DNA from: Pisolithus tinctorius
Taxonomy: Eukaryota > Basidiomycota > Agaricomycetes > Boletales > Pisolithaceae
Assembly: GCA_024663395.1 (NCBI GenBank)
Contig: JANFAH010000011.1
Location: forward strand, 558,001 to 622,000
Length of the DNA stretch: 64,000 nucleotides
Direction: 5' to 3'
Made by a program: the position numbers and the translations under genes. Below are positions 46,170 through 57,525 of the stretch, piece by piece. The notes below the pieces were generated by a model. The model worked only from the letters and a program-made list of their open reading frames with translations, was not told the DNA's origin and did not search any database. Each line of letters begins with the position of its first letter. Position 1 is the first letter of the stretch.

Positions 46170-47300
46170 ACCTGCCATGAATCCACTCACCTCCTGACAT
46201 GCCACCAACATCAAGGATGCAAGTGAGGCTGTTGAGCAGACATCCAGCTAAATGTGCCATAATCACTTACCCACTGTCATGTAACCAACATCAAGAGTGC
46301 AGGCAAGGTCATTGAGCAGAGATCCAGCTAAACATGCCATGAAATCACTCACCCACTGTCATGTCACCAACATCAAGGGTGCAAGTGAGGACATTGAGCA
46401 GAAACCCAGACAGACTTTCCATGAAATCACTCACATCCTGTTATGCCACCAACACCAAAGAGCACAAGCAGGGCCATTGAGCAGACATCCAGCTAAACAT
46501 GCCATGAAACCACTCACTAACTGTCATGCCACCAACATCAGAACTGCAAGTGAAGCCATTGAGCATACATCCAACTAAACATACCATGAAATCACTCACT
46601 GGCTGTCATGCCACCAACATCAAGAATGCAAGTGAGGCATTGAGCAGACTCCAGCTAAACATACCATGAAATCACTCACATCCTGCCATTCCACCAACAT
46701 CAAGAATGCAAGTGAGGCCATTGAGCAGACATTCATCTAAATGTGCCATGAAATCACTCACTTGCTGTCATGCCACCAACATCAAGAGTCCAAGTGAAGC
46801 CATTGAGCAGACATCCAGCTAAACATGCCATAAAATTACTTACCCACTGTCATGCCACCAACACCAAGAGTGCAGGTGAGGCCATTAAGCAGACATCCAG
46901 CTAAATGTGCCATGAAATAACTCACCATCTGTCATGCCACCAACATCAGGTGTGCAAGTGAGACTGTTGAGCAGACATAGGGCTAAATGTGCTATGAAAT
47001 CACTCACATCCTGTCATGCCATCAACATCAAGAATGCATGTGAGGCCATTGAGCAGATTTACAGTAAAACATGCCATGAAACCACTCACCACCTGTCATG
47101 CCACCAACATCAAGAGTGTAAGTGAGCCCATTGAGCAGACATCCAGCTAAACATGCCAAAAAATTACTCACATCCTGCCAAGCCACCAATATCAAGAGTG
47201 TGAGGCCATTGAGTAGACATTCAGCTAAACATGCCATGAATTCACTCACCCTCTGTCATGCCACCAACACCAAGAGTGCAAGTGAAGCCATTGAGCAGAC
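46170..47300. repeat. Satellite array, about 82-bp unit (left block)
   Basis: Around 14 diverged units built on GCCACCAACATCAAGAGTGC, AAGTGAGGCCATTGAGCAGA, CATCCAGCTAAACATGCCAT and GAAATCACTCACC-x5-TGTCAT. Successive unit starts near 46279, 46360, 46442 and 46525 give spacings of 81-83 bp. The array resumes at 58292 after an 11-kb insertion. Confidence 0.92.
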
Positions 47301-48152
47301 TGTGAAGTACGGGTTTACCCTTGGAGTGACCAGGCTTCAAGACTGGGTGACAGGGGCCAAGTCCAAGTGGCCATAATCAAGGCCGGGAGACAGGGGCCAA
47401 GTCCGGTTGGACCGGAGTTGAGGCCGGAGGACAGGGGCTAAGTCCGGAGGACCGGACTTAAGGCCAGGAGCGTGGGAACAAGACCGGTAGCATGGGAAAC
47501 CGACCGGTGTTGGAGTGCGCACAAGGGGAAGCCAGTCTGGGGTTGGATCTACCTCCCTTGGTCTCAGCTTATGTGCTGTACCCTTATGCAAGCCAGGGAG
47601 AGGTCTGGGACAGGGGTCGGGGATAGCTTAAGGCTCGGCCTTAGCTATGGAGTAGATCAAGGGGTAACACGGAGTTGAGGGTAATACTAAGTTGATATTC
47701 TGACTGGGGTGCTACAAAGTATGTACAGGGGTTAAATACAGGAGGCTGGTCCGGGATAATGAACATAGAGCTGGACTTGTGAATAAGCTATTAGTGAGAT
47801 GATTAGCAAGACAAGGATAGCCACAGTGGCTATGCAGAGGCTAATAGCCAAAGTCCAGGTGACCGGCATAACCGGGGTCGGACACAGGATATGTACAGTA
47901 AGCAGAGTTAGACAAAAGGACGAGACTAAATATAGCACAAACAAATGAAAACAGACCGGAGTTATGTCCGGGTGACCTGGACATAGACCTGGGAGGACCG
48001 GGGTGGAGCAGCGCAAGGCTGGGAGGCCGAAATGGACCGGAGATAGGGGTAAAACACCGGACTTAAGTTATTTAGACTGGAGTTGGGTTTCCTAGGGCTG
48101 GAGTTGAGTTCTCTAGGCTGGAATTAGGTTTTCTAGGCTGGACTGGGACCAG

Positions 48153-48806
48153 TGTGAGGAATCCGCATTCCCTGGACGCGTAAGCCCCTATCGTTAACCG
48201 TTCCGTGACTACTGTTATGTCCGCTCCCCTCTCGCATTCACCATCATTCATGTGCTACCTTCCCATGCCCTCGCTCCCTCTTGTGCAATGCTATACCCGC
48301 GGCCGCTGTGCTCCGGTTGTTGTTTTTCCTCAGACTCCTTCTCTTATCACGGTCTCTATTCCTTTAGTGCTTGTAGTATACCCTCGGCCTCGGTTTGGCC
48401 TGTCTTCTGTGTACGCGCTGTCGCGCGGCTTTCCTTTACTGTACCCTGTCTTACTTAGGTTCCGGGTTTGTCCGGACTATAAAACCCTGTACTTAGGTAC
48501 AGAATGATACCTTTTGGCACTCGGAAGGTCACCACGAGTTTCTTTTCCACTCTGTCTACACCGCACATCTCGCATTCCGCCGTGCACGAACTACGTATAC
48601 CGCTCACACCGCTCGCATCGCCAGTACTACTCCGCGGACCACGCCGCGCACGTCACAAAACACTACCGCTACAAAGCGCTGGGTCTCTCCTTCTAGTCCC
48701 GACAGTCCAGAATCCCTTGGGACGAACAATTCGTTCCCTTCACTTTTTATTGTTGTTATCTAAGCCATCTAGCTCGTGTTATACAGCTACTTGGACTTTT
48801 CCTACA
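48153..48806 (+). repeat. 5' LTR of the young gypsy element
   Basis: 654 bp. A TATAAAA box lies at 48478-48484, about 30 bp before the likely transcript start near CTTAGGTACAG. Short frames inside the LTR recur in the 3' LTR and are not genes. Confidence 0.95.
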
Positions 48807-48808
48807 AC

Positions 48809-48827
48809 TGGAGCCCACCGCGAGGGG
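48809..48827 (+). other. Putative tRNA primer-binding site
   Basis: TGGAGCCCACCGCGAGGGG starts two bases after the LTR. TGG complements the universal tRNA CCA end. The tRNA was not identified. Confidence 0.5.
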
Positions 48828-49407
48828 TTCTGCTGTCGCTTCCAGAAGGTCGCTCAGGCGCACCGCCGAACGCACCGAACTAGAAAATTTACGCCTGCAC
48901 TTTCGCAATCTCAACCTGTCAGAAGACTCCGACATTTTCCGCCCTGTTTCACCCGTATCACCGGATCACGCGCAATTACCCGCTGACATTCCGTGGGTAC
49001 TACCCGCGATCACTCCTCCTGATATCTCGGCAGATCAGATATCCGTCGCGTCGGATCACCTAGATCTCACTGCCCCTGATTTTCCCGGTGGCTTTATCCA
49101 CTCGACTCCCCGAAGGCCCGAAACCCCGCCATCACCTTTAACACCCGTCACATCATCTGATTCATCATCACCGACGCCCTCTTTTTCCGGTCTCTTTGAC
49201 GCCTCCGAATCTATACCCAGACTCCCAGCTCCATCCGCCACACTGCCGCGACCACTCACTCGGTCGCAGACCACCCATCAGCCAATTAGTACCCCGCCAA
49301 CGCTTCCGCCAGCTCGCTCGCGCACTATACCAACCGCTTCGCACCTCCAACCAATACCCGTTCCACCCGTCGCCAATCCGGCACCGCCACCACAGGTTAA
49401 CCCACCA

Positions 49408-51669
49408 ATGGCTAATCCTCAGTTTCAGATGCCGCTCCGCGGCACACAAAACTCACCTAAATTTAGCGGAGATTCTCCCGCGCAGCTTCCGCGCTACCTC
49501 GAAGACATCGACTTCCTCGGTACTCTCGCTGCTCTTGATGACCGTGGCAAGATCAAAGCCGCAATCCGCTACGCTGACCTCGAAGAAGCCGAGGTCTGGC
49601 AAACGCTTCCGGAAGCCGCTCCCACGGCCGACGACTGGGATGCCTTCGTAGCCGCTGTTAAGGGTTTGTACCCTGGCTGCGAGGGTGACGACCGCTATTG
49701 CCGCGCGGATCTGCAGTATCTCGTCGAAGAATATCAGTCAAAGCCTATGCGGAACCGGGATGACCTCGGAGAATACCAGCGGAAATTCGCTAAGATTTCT
49801 GCCCTGCTCATTAAAACTAAAAAGCTTGCAGAGACAGAACGGGATTCCATGTTCCTGAATGGCTTCCCGAAGGCCATCGCAGACCGTATTCGTCATCGAC
49901 TCTCCATAGTCCGCACCAACCTCCACCCTGACGATCCATACCTGCTCGCAGAAGTTGTTAAAGCTGCCAAGTTCCTTCTGACAGGATCCGCTCTTCGTAG
50001 CGCGGTACCGACGATGGGTACTGCGGCCTCGCCAGCTGCACCTCCCTCGTCGGCTTACATGCCGCAAGTGCCACCTGCTGGTACTGTTGTTAAACAGGAA
50101 TACAACTTCCAGACGCAGCCTCCGCCGCAGCAATGCAGACCCGGCTGCGGTTTCTGCGCAGACCCCAACCACTGGACGAGGATGTGCACACTCATTGAAG
50201 TTTATATCCGCGCCGGTAAGATCACGAGAGGTACAGACAACCGTCTCTATCTGGCGGACGGGAGCCGAATTCCGCGTTTCCCTGAATGTAACTCATTGAG
50301 AGAGGCTGTTGACCGCATCATGGCTGACAGAGACCAGGCCAGCGCGCGTGCTGCGACTCCGGCCGCTCCGCGCAACACGGCCGCGCAAGGCACCGCCAAC
50401 CTCTTCTGCGTTGCTCATCCCGAAATTGACGTGCAGTTGGAGATTCAGCCTTCTGCCTTCTTAAACACCGTCCAAGATGCCGATGAACCTGTCGCAGACT
50501 TAGCCAACCCTGACTTCCAAGCATATGTCGCTCAAGCTTGGGCTACCTACCAAGCAGATAAAGGTAACAAGGGAGCAGTCATTCCCCGCGGAAAGAAAGC
50601 CCGCTTCGACGGAGTTGAAATCACAGCTCGACCCGCGGCACGTCCTGCCAACCCCCCACGAGTCGACCCGCGCGCAGCCACTGTTGAAGAGGAAATCATT
50701 TCCCCTGGTGTTCAAAGTTCGCGTGCCGCTCGCCAGGCATCCAAGCCCTCCACACCTGCACCAACATCTACCGCTACGAGACCATATGTTCCTCTGGATA
50801 ATCCGGCTCCAACGCCCGCGCGCAAGGACCCCGTTCCCGCGGCAATTGTTCCGTCACAGACACCGTACCCGGCAGCTCACAATCAAAACCAGTACCGTTA
50901 CTCGTTCCCTCTCGAAGACGAAGCCGCGCCCAAGCATATCGTGGAGCGCGTACTCGAAACCAGCGTTGCCATGCCAGTCAAAGAATTATTTGCAGTAGCC
51001 CCAGAGTTTCGCAAACAGTTCAGAGACATCACCATGGCGAAACGCGTCACCACAAACGAGATTGAGGTAGTTCGTAGCGACGATGAAGAAGGAGTACAAG
51101 TGAACGAACTGACCGGCCGCGACCCTCAAAGAACCGCGCGCGAATACGGAGACCGCGTTATCCGTGGTGACGACGGCTCCATCGTAGCTCACCACACTCT
51201 GCTGCTCCGCTGCATCGAAGCTAAGGTCCCCGGGACCGACGTCACAATCAACTGCGTACTAGATTCCGGTTCGGAAATCGTCGCCATGCCCAGGCGCGTT
51301 TGGGAAAAGATCGGACTCCCTTTGCGCTGCGATCATCTCATGACTATGACATCTGCTAACATGTCTAAAGACACTACTGTAGGCGTACTAGAGAACCTGA
51401 AACTCGACTTCGGCGCTGGGCCAGTCATGCTACAGGTTCAAGTAATTGAACATGCCAACTTCGACATGCTCCTCGGACGTCCGTTCATTTGCCTTATGAG
51501 CGCGGTAACAAACGATTATCCTGACGGCGGACAGCGGATTACTCTCCGAGACCTGAATGACGGCCGCGAGTACACTTTGCCCACGCACCCGTGGCGCGAG
51601 GGCTGTCCGCGCTGCAAGTGCGGCAAGCACTGCCATAGCCACCAAAGTATAGTCGAATGGGGTTTTTGA
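49408..51669 (+). CDS. gag-protease polyprotein of the young gypsy element
   Basis: 753 codons from ATG 49408. The frame is open upstream to about 48826 without an ATG, in a Pro/Ser-rich leader, so the true start is uncertain. Gag-like helices (AIRYADLEEAEVWQTLPEAA, YQRKFAKISALLIKTKKLAE) precede a cysteine knuckle CGFCADPNHWTRMC, a Pro/Ala-rich linker, and a retropepsin: CVLDSGSEIVAMPRRVW with the second motif MLLGRPF. The C-terminus has HPWREGCPRCKCGKHCHSHQ and ends SIVEWGF at a TGA that directly follows a slippery heptamer. It encodes capsid, nucleocapsid and protease. No disabling mutation was seen. Confidence 0.92.
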   Translation: MANPQFQMPLRGTQNSPKFSGDSPAQLPRYLEDIDFLGTLAALDDRGKIKAAIRYADLEEAEVWQTLPEAAPTADDWDAFVAAVKGLYPGCEGDDRYCRADLQYLVEEYQSKPMRNRDDLGEYQRKFAKISALLIKTKKLAETERDSMFLNGFPKAIADRIRHRLSIVRTNLHPDDPYLLAEVVKAAKFLLTGSALRSAVPTMGTAASPAAPPSSAYMPQVPPAGTVVKQEYNFQTQPPPQQCRPGCGFCADPNHWTRMCTLIEVYIRAGKITRGTDNRLYLADGSRIPRFPECNSLREAVDRIMADRDQASARAATPAAPRNTAAQGTANLFCVAHPEIDVQLEIQPSAFLNTVQDADEPVADLANPDFQAYVAQAWATYQADKGNKGAVIPRGKKARFDGVEITARPAARPANPPRVDPRAATVEEEIISPGVQSSRAARQASKPSTPAPTSTATRPYVPLDNPAPTPARKDPVPAAIVPSQTPYPAAHNQNQYRYSFPLEDEAAPKHIVERVLETSVAMPVKELFAVAPEFRKQFRDITMAKRVTTNEIEVVRSDDEEGVQVNELTGRDPQRTAREYGDRVIRGDDGSIVAHHTLLLRCIEAKVPGTDVTINCVLDSGSEIVAMPRRVWEKIGLPLRCDHLMTMTSANMSKDTTVGVLENLKLDFGAGPVMLQVQVIEHANFDMLLGRPFICLMSAVTNDYPDGGQRITLRDLNDGREYTLPTHPWREGCPRCKCGKHCHSHQSIVEWGF

Positions 51670-54600
51670 ATATCGATGATCCACCAAACGGTCGGGGAGA
51701 GCCTACTAAAACGTCCTGTTTCCTGTTTAGCTGCTGTTATCCGTTCCTCAGTCCTACTGTCTCATCCCTAGCCTTCACTTCAACGAACTTCTCTTCACCC
51801 GTGGCACCCGTACCGCGGAACATACCCACCGGAATACCCTCACCTGTTTTCGCTTTCCTCTCTTCCACTCAGACAATACTAAACCCCTCTGCTATAGCCG
51901 CATTCGGCAGCGTTTATCAACTAGATCCCGCGGTTCGCACCCTCATTTACAAGCCAGTTGCCAAGAAGGTTCGGACGGTACCTGCCCCGATGGCAGAAGA
52001 GTACCGCATCGTGTGCAGCCTGCCTGACGACCCGCTCGCTGGTCTCCAACCACTTCCAACCCATCCTCCAGACTTCGCCCCGGGTGTCCGCTTCACTGCC
52101 GAACGGGCCGCGGAACTTGACCTCGACCCTGCAGATTGGCTTTGGCCAGAAGAACTTAAACTCGTAACTTGGCTCGTTTCGGTCCATGAGCTCGCATTCG
52201 CTTGGGACATTACAGAGCGCGGACACCTAGACGAACGCTATTTTCCGCCAGTAAAGATTCCTACGGTTCCGCACACGCCTTGGGTCCAATGCAATATCCC
52301 TATCCCGAACGCGATCCATGCCCAAGTCATAGACATGATTAAAGATCGCATCAAGTCCGGCATGTATGAACCTTCTACAGCGGCTTACTGCTCCCGCTGG
52401 TTCTGCGTAGTAAAGAAAGACGGAAAGTCTCTTCGCCTTGTGCATGACTTACAGCCCCTGAATGCAGTGACCATCCGCGATGCGTCCGTTCCGCCCTTCG
52501 TAGAACACCTCGCAGAATCCTTTGCTGGATATGCAGTGTATGCGATGATGGACCTCTACTCCGGGTATGACCAGCACGCACTCCACGTCGATTCCCGCGA
52601 CCTCACCACCTTCGGTACCCCCCTCGGACCACATCGGCTTACTACTCTGCCGCAAGGTCATGCGAATGCGGTACAGGTATACCAGGGAGATACTGCATTT
52701 GTTCTCCAGGATGAGATCCTGCATCATACCCTACCCTTCATAGATGACGTCCCTGTAAAATCCAAGACCACCCGCTATCAGCGCGCAGACGGCTCCTATG
52801 AGACTATCCCAGAGAATCCGGGGATTCGGAAATTTATCTGGAATCACTGTATAGTTGTTAACCGTATCCTTCAGCGTTTGCAGAACGTCGGAGCCACCGT
52901 CTCGGCAAAGAAGTTCGTGCTAGCCGCTCCGTCCGCTGTGATCGTTGGCCACAAGTGCACCTTCAAAGGTCGCATTCCTGAAGAAAGCAAAGTGCAGAAG
53001 ATCCGTGACTGGCCCGAGTGCCGCAACCTGACACAGGTTCGCAGTTTCCTCGGTGTCTGCGGAGTGCTACGCATCTTCATCAAAGACTTCGCCAAGATCG
53101 CGCGGCCGCTAGTCGCGCTCACGCGGAAAGACGTACCATTCACATGGGACGAGCCGCAATGCGCTGCCATGCAACGCCTCAAAGATGAAATTGTAAAGTC
53201 CCCCGCACTCCAAAGAATCGACTACGAGTGCGGTCGCGAAGTAGTTCTAGCGGTCGACACATCGGTCATCGCAGTTGGCTACATCCTCTACCAGCTTGGC
53301 GACGATGGCAGACAGTACCCAAGTCGCTTCGGATCCATCACCCTCAATGAAGTGGAAAGCCGCTACTCCCAGGCCAAGCTTGAGTTGTACGGTCTCTTCC
53401 GCGCGTTGCGCGCGGTACGCGTATACATCTTCGGCCTCACTAACTTCACTGTGGAGGTAGATGCGAAGTATATTAAGGGTATGATAAATAACCCAGATCT
53501 GCAGCCTAACGCGACGATCAATCGCTGGATCGCTGGCGTCCTCCTTTTCTCGTTCAAACTCATCCACGTTCCCGCGGATAGGCATGCCGGCCCTGATGGC
53601 TTGTCCCGCCGTCCGCGGTCGGAGCTCGACCCGCCCGAGGATGACGACCATGAGGATTGGCTGGACCGTTTTTACTCTTTCTCTACACAGGTTGTCAATG
53701 ACCGCCCGCCTCCTATGTCACTTTCCAGTCCAGATCGCCATTCCCTACCGCCACCCGCTTACCATCGGGCGAGCCTCCCGCCGCCTGCATCCTTCTATCT
53801 CGCATTCTCTGCGACTGCTGATGCTAATAACCCTTCCGATACCTCAGACAACCCTGCTATTCCGCGGTCCGCGAAAGCTCGGGCACACGAAGCAAAGATA
53901 GAAATGATCCGCACATTCCTCGCGACCCACGAGCGACCTCCTGACCTTACTGATGCGCAGTACTCATCCTTCTTTAATTCGGCCAGCCGCTTCTTCCTCC
54001 TAGATGGTAACTTATGGCGTAGAGAGCCGCACGGACGGCACCAGCTAGTCGTTGACGAATCCAAGCGGTATCGTCTCATCAGAGAAGCGCATGACGACCT
54101 CGGACACAAGGGAGTCTTCACGGTCCGCACGCGCCTTCTCCTTCGCTTCTGGTGGCCTCTTCTTGTCGAGGATGTGAAGTGGTATGTTCGCACTTGTCAC
54201 GAATGCCAGATCCGCCAGACGCAAAAGCTTCACATCCCCCCCACTGTACCCATGATAGGGGGCCTGTTTCATAAAGCTCACATTGACACGATGCTGATGC
54301 CCAAAGCCGGCAGCTACCGCTACATCGTACAGGCTCGTTGCGCGCTCACCTCATATCCCGAATGGCGCATGTTGCGCGCGGAAAATAGTACCGCGCTCGC
54401 GTCCTTCATCTTCGAGGATATCCTATGCCGCTGGGGTCCGCTCACCGAGATTGTCACCGACAACGGTCCCGCGTTCGTCCAAGCTTTAGATGCCCTAGCT
54501 GCGCAATATCATATCCGTCACATCCGTATCTCTCCTTACAACTCTCAGGCTAACGGCATTGTAGAGCGCCGCCACTATGATGTTCGCGAGGCTATCATGA

Positions 54601-55268
54601 AGAGCTGCGAGAACGATGATCGCCGCTGGCACACCGTTGCGCACTCCGTCTTCTGGGCCGAGCGGGTCACCATTCTGAAGTCTACGGGTTTATCCCCTTA
54701 CTTCATGGTGCACGGTGTCGAGCTGCTGTTTCCATTTGATCTCGCTGAGGCTACCTTCCTCTTGCCCCTATCCCGCGATGATGCAACGCCGCTGACTACC
54801 ACAGAACTGATAGCTTGGCGAGCGCGCCAGTTACAGAAGCGTCAGGACGACTTAGACCAGGTCCGCGGCAACGTCCTCCGTGCACGCTTCCAGTCTATCC
54901 AGCAGTTCGAAACCGCCTTTCAGCATCGCATTAAAGACCATAACTTCGCTCCCGGCACCCTCGTGCTCGTTCGCAACTCCCGTGTAGAGAAAGAACTGAA
55001 CCGGAAGACAAAGCCGCGGTACACCGGTCCCATGGTTGTCCTTCGTCGGACCACTGGGGGCTCGTACCTACTGGCCGAGCTGGATGGCTCCATCTCCAAA
55101 CTCCGCTTCGCTGCATTCCGCTTACTTCCCTACCACCCGCAGTCTCAGACCCGTGCAACCGTAACTCACATTACTGGGTTAGATGATGAAGAACTAGACC
55201 ACCTTCTTGAAGAGGCTGAGGATGACCCCACTGATGACGATGTGGAGGCTTTTTCCACAGACAGCTGA
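51657..55268 (+). CDS. pol polyprotein (RT, RNase H, integrase) of the young gypsy element
   Basis: 1,203 codons in the -1 frame relative to gag-protease. RT: RWFCVVKKDGKSLRLVHDLQ, MMDLYSGYDQ near residue 300, catalytic FIDD near residue 361. RNase H: VLAVDTSVIAVGYILYQLGD and RSFLGVCGVLRIFIKDFAKI before it. Integrase: zinc finger HDDLGHKG...CHECQ near 815-850, then DDE residues in HIDTML, TDNGPAFV and GIVERRHYD. The region after integrase (KPRYTGPMVVLRRTTGG) is SH3-like; no chromodomain is evident, unlike the other element. The whole frame is open, so the element may still be mobile. Confidence 0.94.
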   Translation: MGFLNIDDPPNGRGEPTKTSCFLFSCCYPFLSPTVSSLAFTSTNFSSPVAPVPRNIPTGIPSPVFAFLSSTQTILNPSAIAAFGSVYQLDPAVRTLIYKPVAKKVRTVPAPMAEEYRIVCSLPDDPLAGLQPLPTHPPDFAPGVRFTAERAAELDLDPADWLWPEELKLVTWLVSVHELAFAWDITERGHLDERYFPPVKIPTVPHTPWVQCNIPIPNAIHAQVIDMIKDRIKSGMYEPSTAAYCSRWFCVVKKDGKSLRLVHDLQPLNAVTIRDASVPPFVEHLAESFAGYAVYAMMDLYSGYDQHALHVDSRDLTTFGTPLGPHRLTTLPQGHANAVQVYQGDTAFVLQDEILHHTLPFIDDVPVKSKTTRYQRADGSYETIPENPGIRKFIWNHCIVVNRILQRLQNVGATVSAKKFVLAAPSAVIVGHKCTFKGRIPEESKVQKIRDWPECRNLTQVRSFLGVCGVLRIFIKDFAKIARPLVALTRKDVPFTWDEPQCAAMQRLKDEIVKSPALQRIDYECGREVVLAVDTSVIAVGYILYQLGDDGRQYPSRFGSITLNEVESRYSQAKLELYGLFRALRAVRVYIFGLTNFTVEVDAKYIKGMINNPDLQPNATINRWIAGVLLFSFKLIHVPADRHAGPDGLSRRPRSELDPPEDDDHEDWLDRFYSFSTQVVNDRPPPMSLSSPDRHSLPPPAYHRASLPPPASFYLAFSATADANNPSDTSDNPAIPRSAKARAHEAKIEMIRTFLATHERPPDLTDAQYSSFFNSASRFFLLDGNLWRREPHGRHQLVVDESKRYRLIREAHDDLGHKGVFTVRTRLLLRFWWPLLVEDVKWYVRTCHECQIRQTQKLHIPPTVPMIGGLFHKAHIDTMLMPKAGSYRYIVQARCALTSYPEWRMLRAENSTALASFIFEDILCRWGPLTEIVTDNGPAFVQALDALAAQYHIRHIRISPYNSQANGIVERRHYDVREAIMKSCENDDRRWHTVAHSVFWAERVTILKSTGLSPYFMVHGVELLFPFDLAEATFLLPLSRDDATPLTTTELIAWRARQLQKRQDDLDQVRGNVLRARFQSIQQFETAFQHRIKDHNFAPGTLVLVRNSRVEKELNRKTKPRYTGPMVVLRRTTGGSYLLAELDGSISKLRFAAFRLLPYHPQSQTRATVTHITGLDDEELDHLLEEAEDDPTDDDVEAFSTDS
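51660..51666 (+). promoter_or_regulatory. Programmed -1 frameshift heptamer G GGT TTT
   Basis: In the gag-protease frame the codons are TGG GGT TTT TGA. The last seven bases before the stop form X-XXY-YYZ with X=G and Y=T. Slipping back one base reads on as TTG AAT ATC, the pol frame (FLNIDD). Pol is otherwise in the -1 frame with only a 13-nt overlap. Confidence 0.75.
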
Positions 55269-55408
55269 CTATCCGTCCTTTCCAGTTTCCACAGTTTGTC
55301 CATCGCGCTATTCCTCTGTACCCTCTTCCCCCACGATACCCATACGTCTTTCCGCGGCCTCGCCCGCCTCCCCGCGGCTTCTCCTACTACGCTCGTTCCT
55401 TCTCCCAT

Positions 55409-55447
55409 GCTGACTGGGGACAGTCAGCGTTCAAAGTCCCCCGCAGG
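55409..55447 (+). repeat. Direct repeat bounding the accessory cassette (left copy)
   Basis: GCTGACTGGGGACAGTCAGC followed by AAAGTCCCCCGCAGG. It recurs at 57526-57563, immediately before the 3' LTR, as GCTGACCAGGGACAGTCAGC plus TAAGTCCCCCGCAGG. The repeat itself contains a GGGAC/GTCCC inverted repeat. Confidence 0.85.
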
Positions 55448-56159
55448 GGTGACCAGCATACCACTTGATACACCCGATATCAGACATAGTTCGTTTCCCT
55501 TTATCTGTTTTACCCCGGGTTTCGTCCAGAGACCTCTATTCCACCCTGGGTTTCGTCCGGTGATTCTACTGATAGCTAGTCCTCGCTCAAAAAACAACAA
55601 AAAGTCCAAAACCGTCCAGAAAAATAACAAAACACCGAATAAGTATATAGCCAAAACACCGTCTCTCCTATCTCTCCTACTAGTCTCGCTGATACCATCC
55701 TCGGCCGCTTTACACCGCGGATACTTGCAACCACCCCGCACATTTCTTCTTCGAATGCGCAGTCAGCGTGCGCCCCTTGGCCCCTTTTCCTTTCAGTTCG
55801 TTCTCTGTTTCCTTACAATTGACACACAAAGACCGTCCCAGCTACCCGATATACAGTCCCTTCGTTCTCTCTTCAACGTTTCGTCACACCCTACCATCAA
55901 GATTGTTTCACGAGGACATACCGCTGAGAGAGGTCAAAAGTCGCATGAAGAAGACAAGTCGGGCGGTACCCCGCACACTCTACAATACCGCGGCCGATTC
56001 GGGGCCAGTTCCTTGTTGAGCGGACAGAGATCTCTTGCGGTACCCTGCTTCGCAACCATACAGAACGGGCCAGAGCGATGTATTTTCCCGCGCATAAGGC
56101 GCGGAACGATCTCGGTACGACAGGTGATGCGGAAACACAAGTACATACTACACGACGGC

Positions 56160-57253
56160 CTACTCGATCCCATGCTCTGCCAGTGCCTCTGCAAGCTGCT
56201 CGATGCGCACCTGCAACCGAAGGTTGGCTGCATGTGCGGCCACCGCCTCGGCCCTTACCATTGCGAGTGCCTGCGAGAGGTCTGTCGCGGTCTTGTTGCT
56301 CACCGCGCTGCGCCCAGAGGTCTTGCCCTTCCCGCGGGTTCTGCTCTCGACCACCTCCACAATGTCGTCGTCGTCGTCGTGAGCCCGCTTGGACGGACCG
56401 GCCTTAGGAGCCTTCGAGGATCACGCTGCAGCGGATTAGTCTCGGTCGCGTTGAAGCACGCTCGTCACTTACCGATCGATGCGCCGGCCTGCGCCCGCTT
56501 TCCCGCGGCCTTCGTCGACTTCTCGCACCCCTGCTTCATACGCATGCAGCCATCGCATGTTCGACCCTCCAGACCGAAACACACCGCGTTCTTCACTGAG
56601 CACCTCGCGCATGGCACCTTGTGCAGAACCGACCCGGGTGGGATCGTGACCCTCGGTCCTGCCTCGTCCTCGCTCTCCGCAATGGTCTGTCGCGAACGCT
56701 GGAAATCCGCATGGTTTCCACGACGTTGCGAACCGCTTAGACTCACTTACCTTGCGAGCCGGTTGAGGGACCTCCACATGGGACATTTTCAGCCCTGCGC
56801 CTTCGTTACCAACCTCCGCCGCGGTCTCCTCACCCATCTGGACGTCTTGCTCTGCCTTCGCGCGTGCTTCGGCCTCCTCCGCAGTCCACCGCTCGTACCA
56901 ATCGTCAGCCTCCGCCAGCGCGGAAGCATCCCCTGCGTCAACCCGCACGGACACCCCGAGAGTCTTCCCTCGCTCGACCAGAGGCATCAGTACCGCCTGT
57001 TGCGGGCTCGTCAGCGTCGCACGGCCAGGTCACCATACGAACCACCTACCATCTTCTCTTCCCAGCGCCTCAACCATGTTGTCTTCTCCTCCTGCATGTC
57101 CTCCCGGTCGTCAGGCACGCACTTCGCCTCAGCCACGAGCCCTGCCGACGCAGCTGCAAGCTGCTCTCTTAAGGAGGCCTTTTCAGCCTCCGCGGGATCC
57201 GGAGTAGGCGTGCGAACGAGTTGGGAAAGGCAAGGGGCATGGCTGGCAGACAT
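56160..57253 (-). CDS. Antisense accessory gene with Cys-rich cluster inside the gypsy element
   Basis: Read leftward from ATG 57253: exons 57253-57050, 56996-56751, 56698-56473 and about 56411-56160, with introns of 53, 52 and about 61 nt showing GTAGGT/GTAAGT donors. The product is about 305 aa: MSASHAPCLSQLVRTPTPDP; an acidic helical part (DDWYERWTAEEAEARAKAEQ); a cysteine cluster CARC-x6-C-x7-CDGC-x6-C (PCARCSVKNAVC, TCDGCMRMKQGC); an Asp-rich hinge; and a C-terminal coiled coil (SQALAMVRAEAVAAHAANLR...EALAEHGIE). The last junction does not keep phase as I read it, so a frameshift or another splice site is involved. The cluster resembles a zinc-binding DNA-contact module. Function within the element is unknown. 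Confidence 0.6.
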
Positions 57254-57525
57254 GATGAGAACGATAGAAGGGGTTGATGATGGGGGGAAAGAATCAAATC
57301 GATGCGAAGGTTTGAGCCACGCACTAACAATTATATACTTAGCGGCCATGAGGCGCTTATGTCATCGGTCCGGACGCCTATACGCGGTATTCAACGGTCT
57401 CCTCGCGTTCCTCAGCTCCACGCTTGCTTCGCTTCTACGCGGAATCATCCGGTGTTCTCGAACCCTCGGCGCCACACCGTTGCCATCACCACGCGGCAAG
57501 CTATCTATGTCCTCCACGCCACGTG

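Noticed and set aside
46170..47300. CRISPR-like regular repeats
   Set aside because: The units are about 82 bp, contiguous and diverged along their whole length, without distinct spacers, in a eukaryotic context; this is a satellite.
48205..48986. Frames within the LTR and leader as genes
   Set aside because: The same frames recur in the 3' LTR and reflect LTR sequence; no domain.
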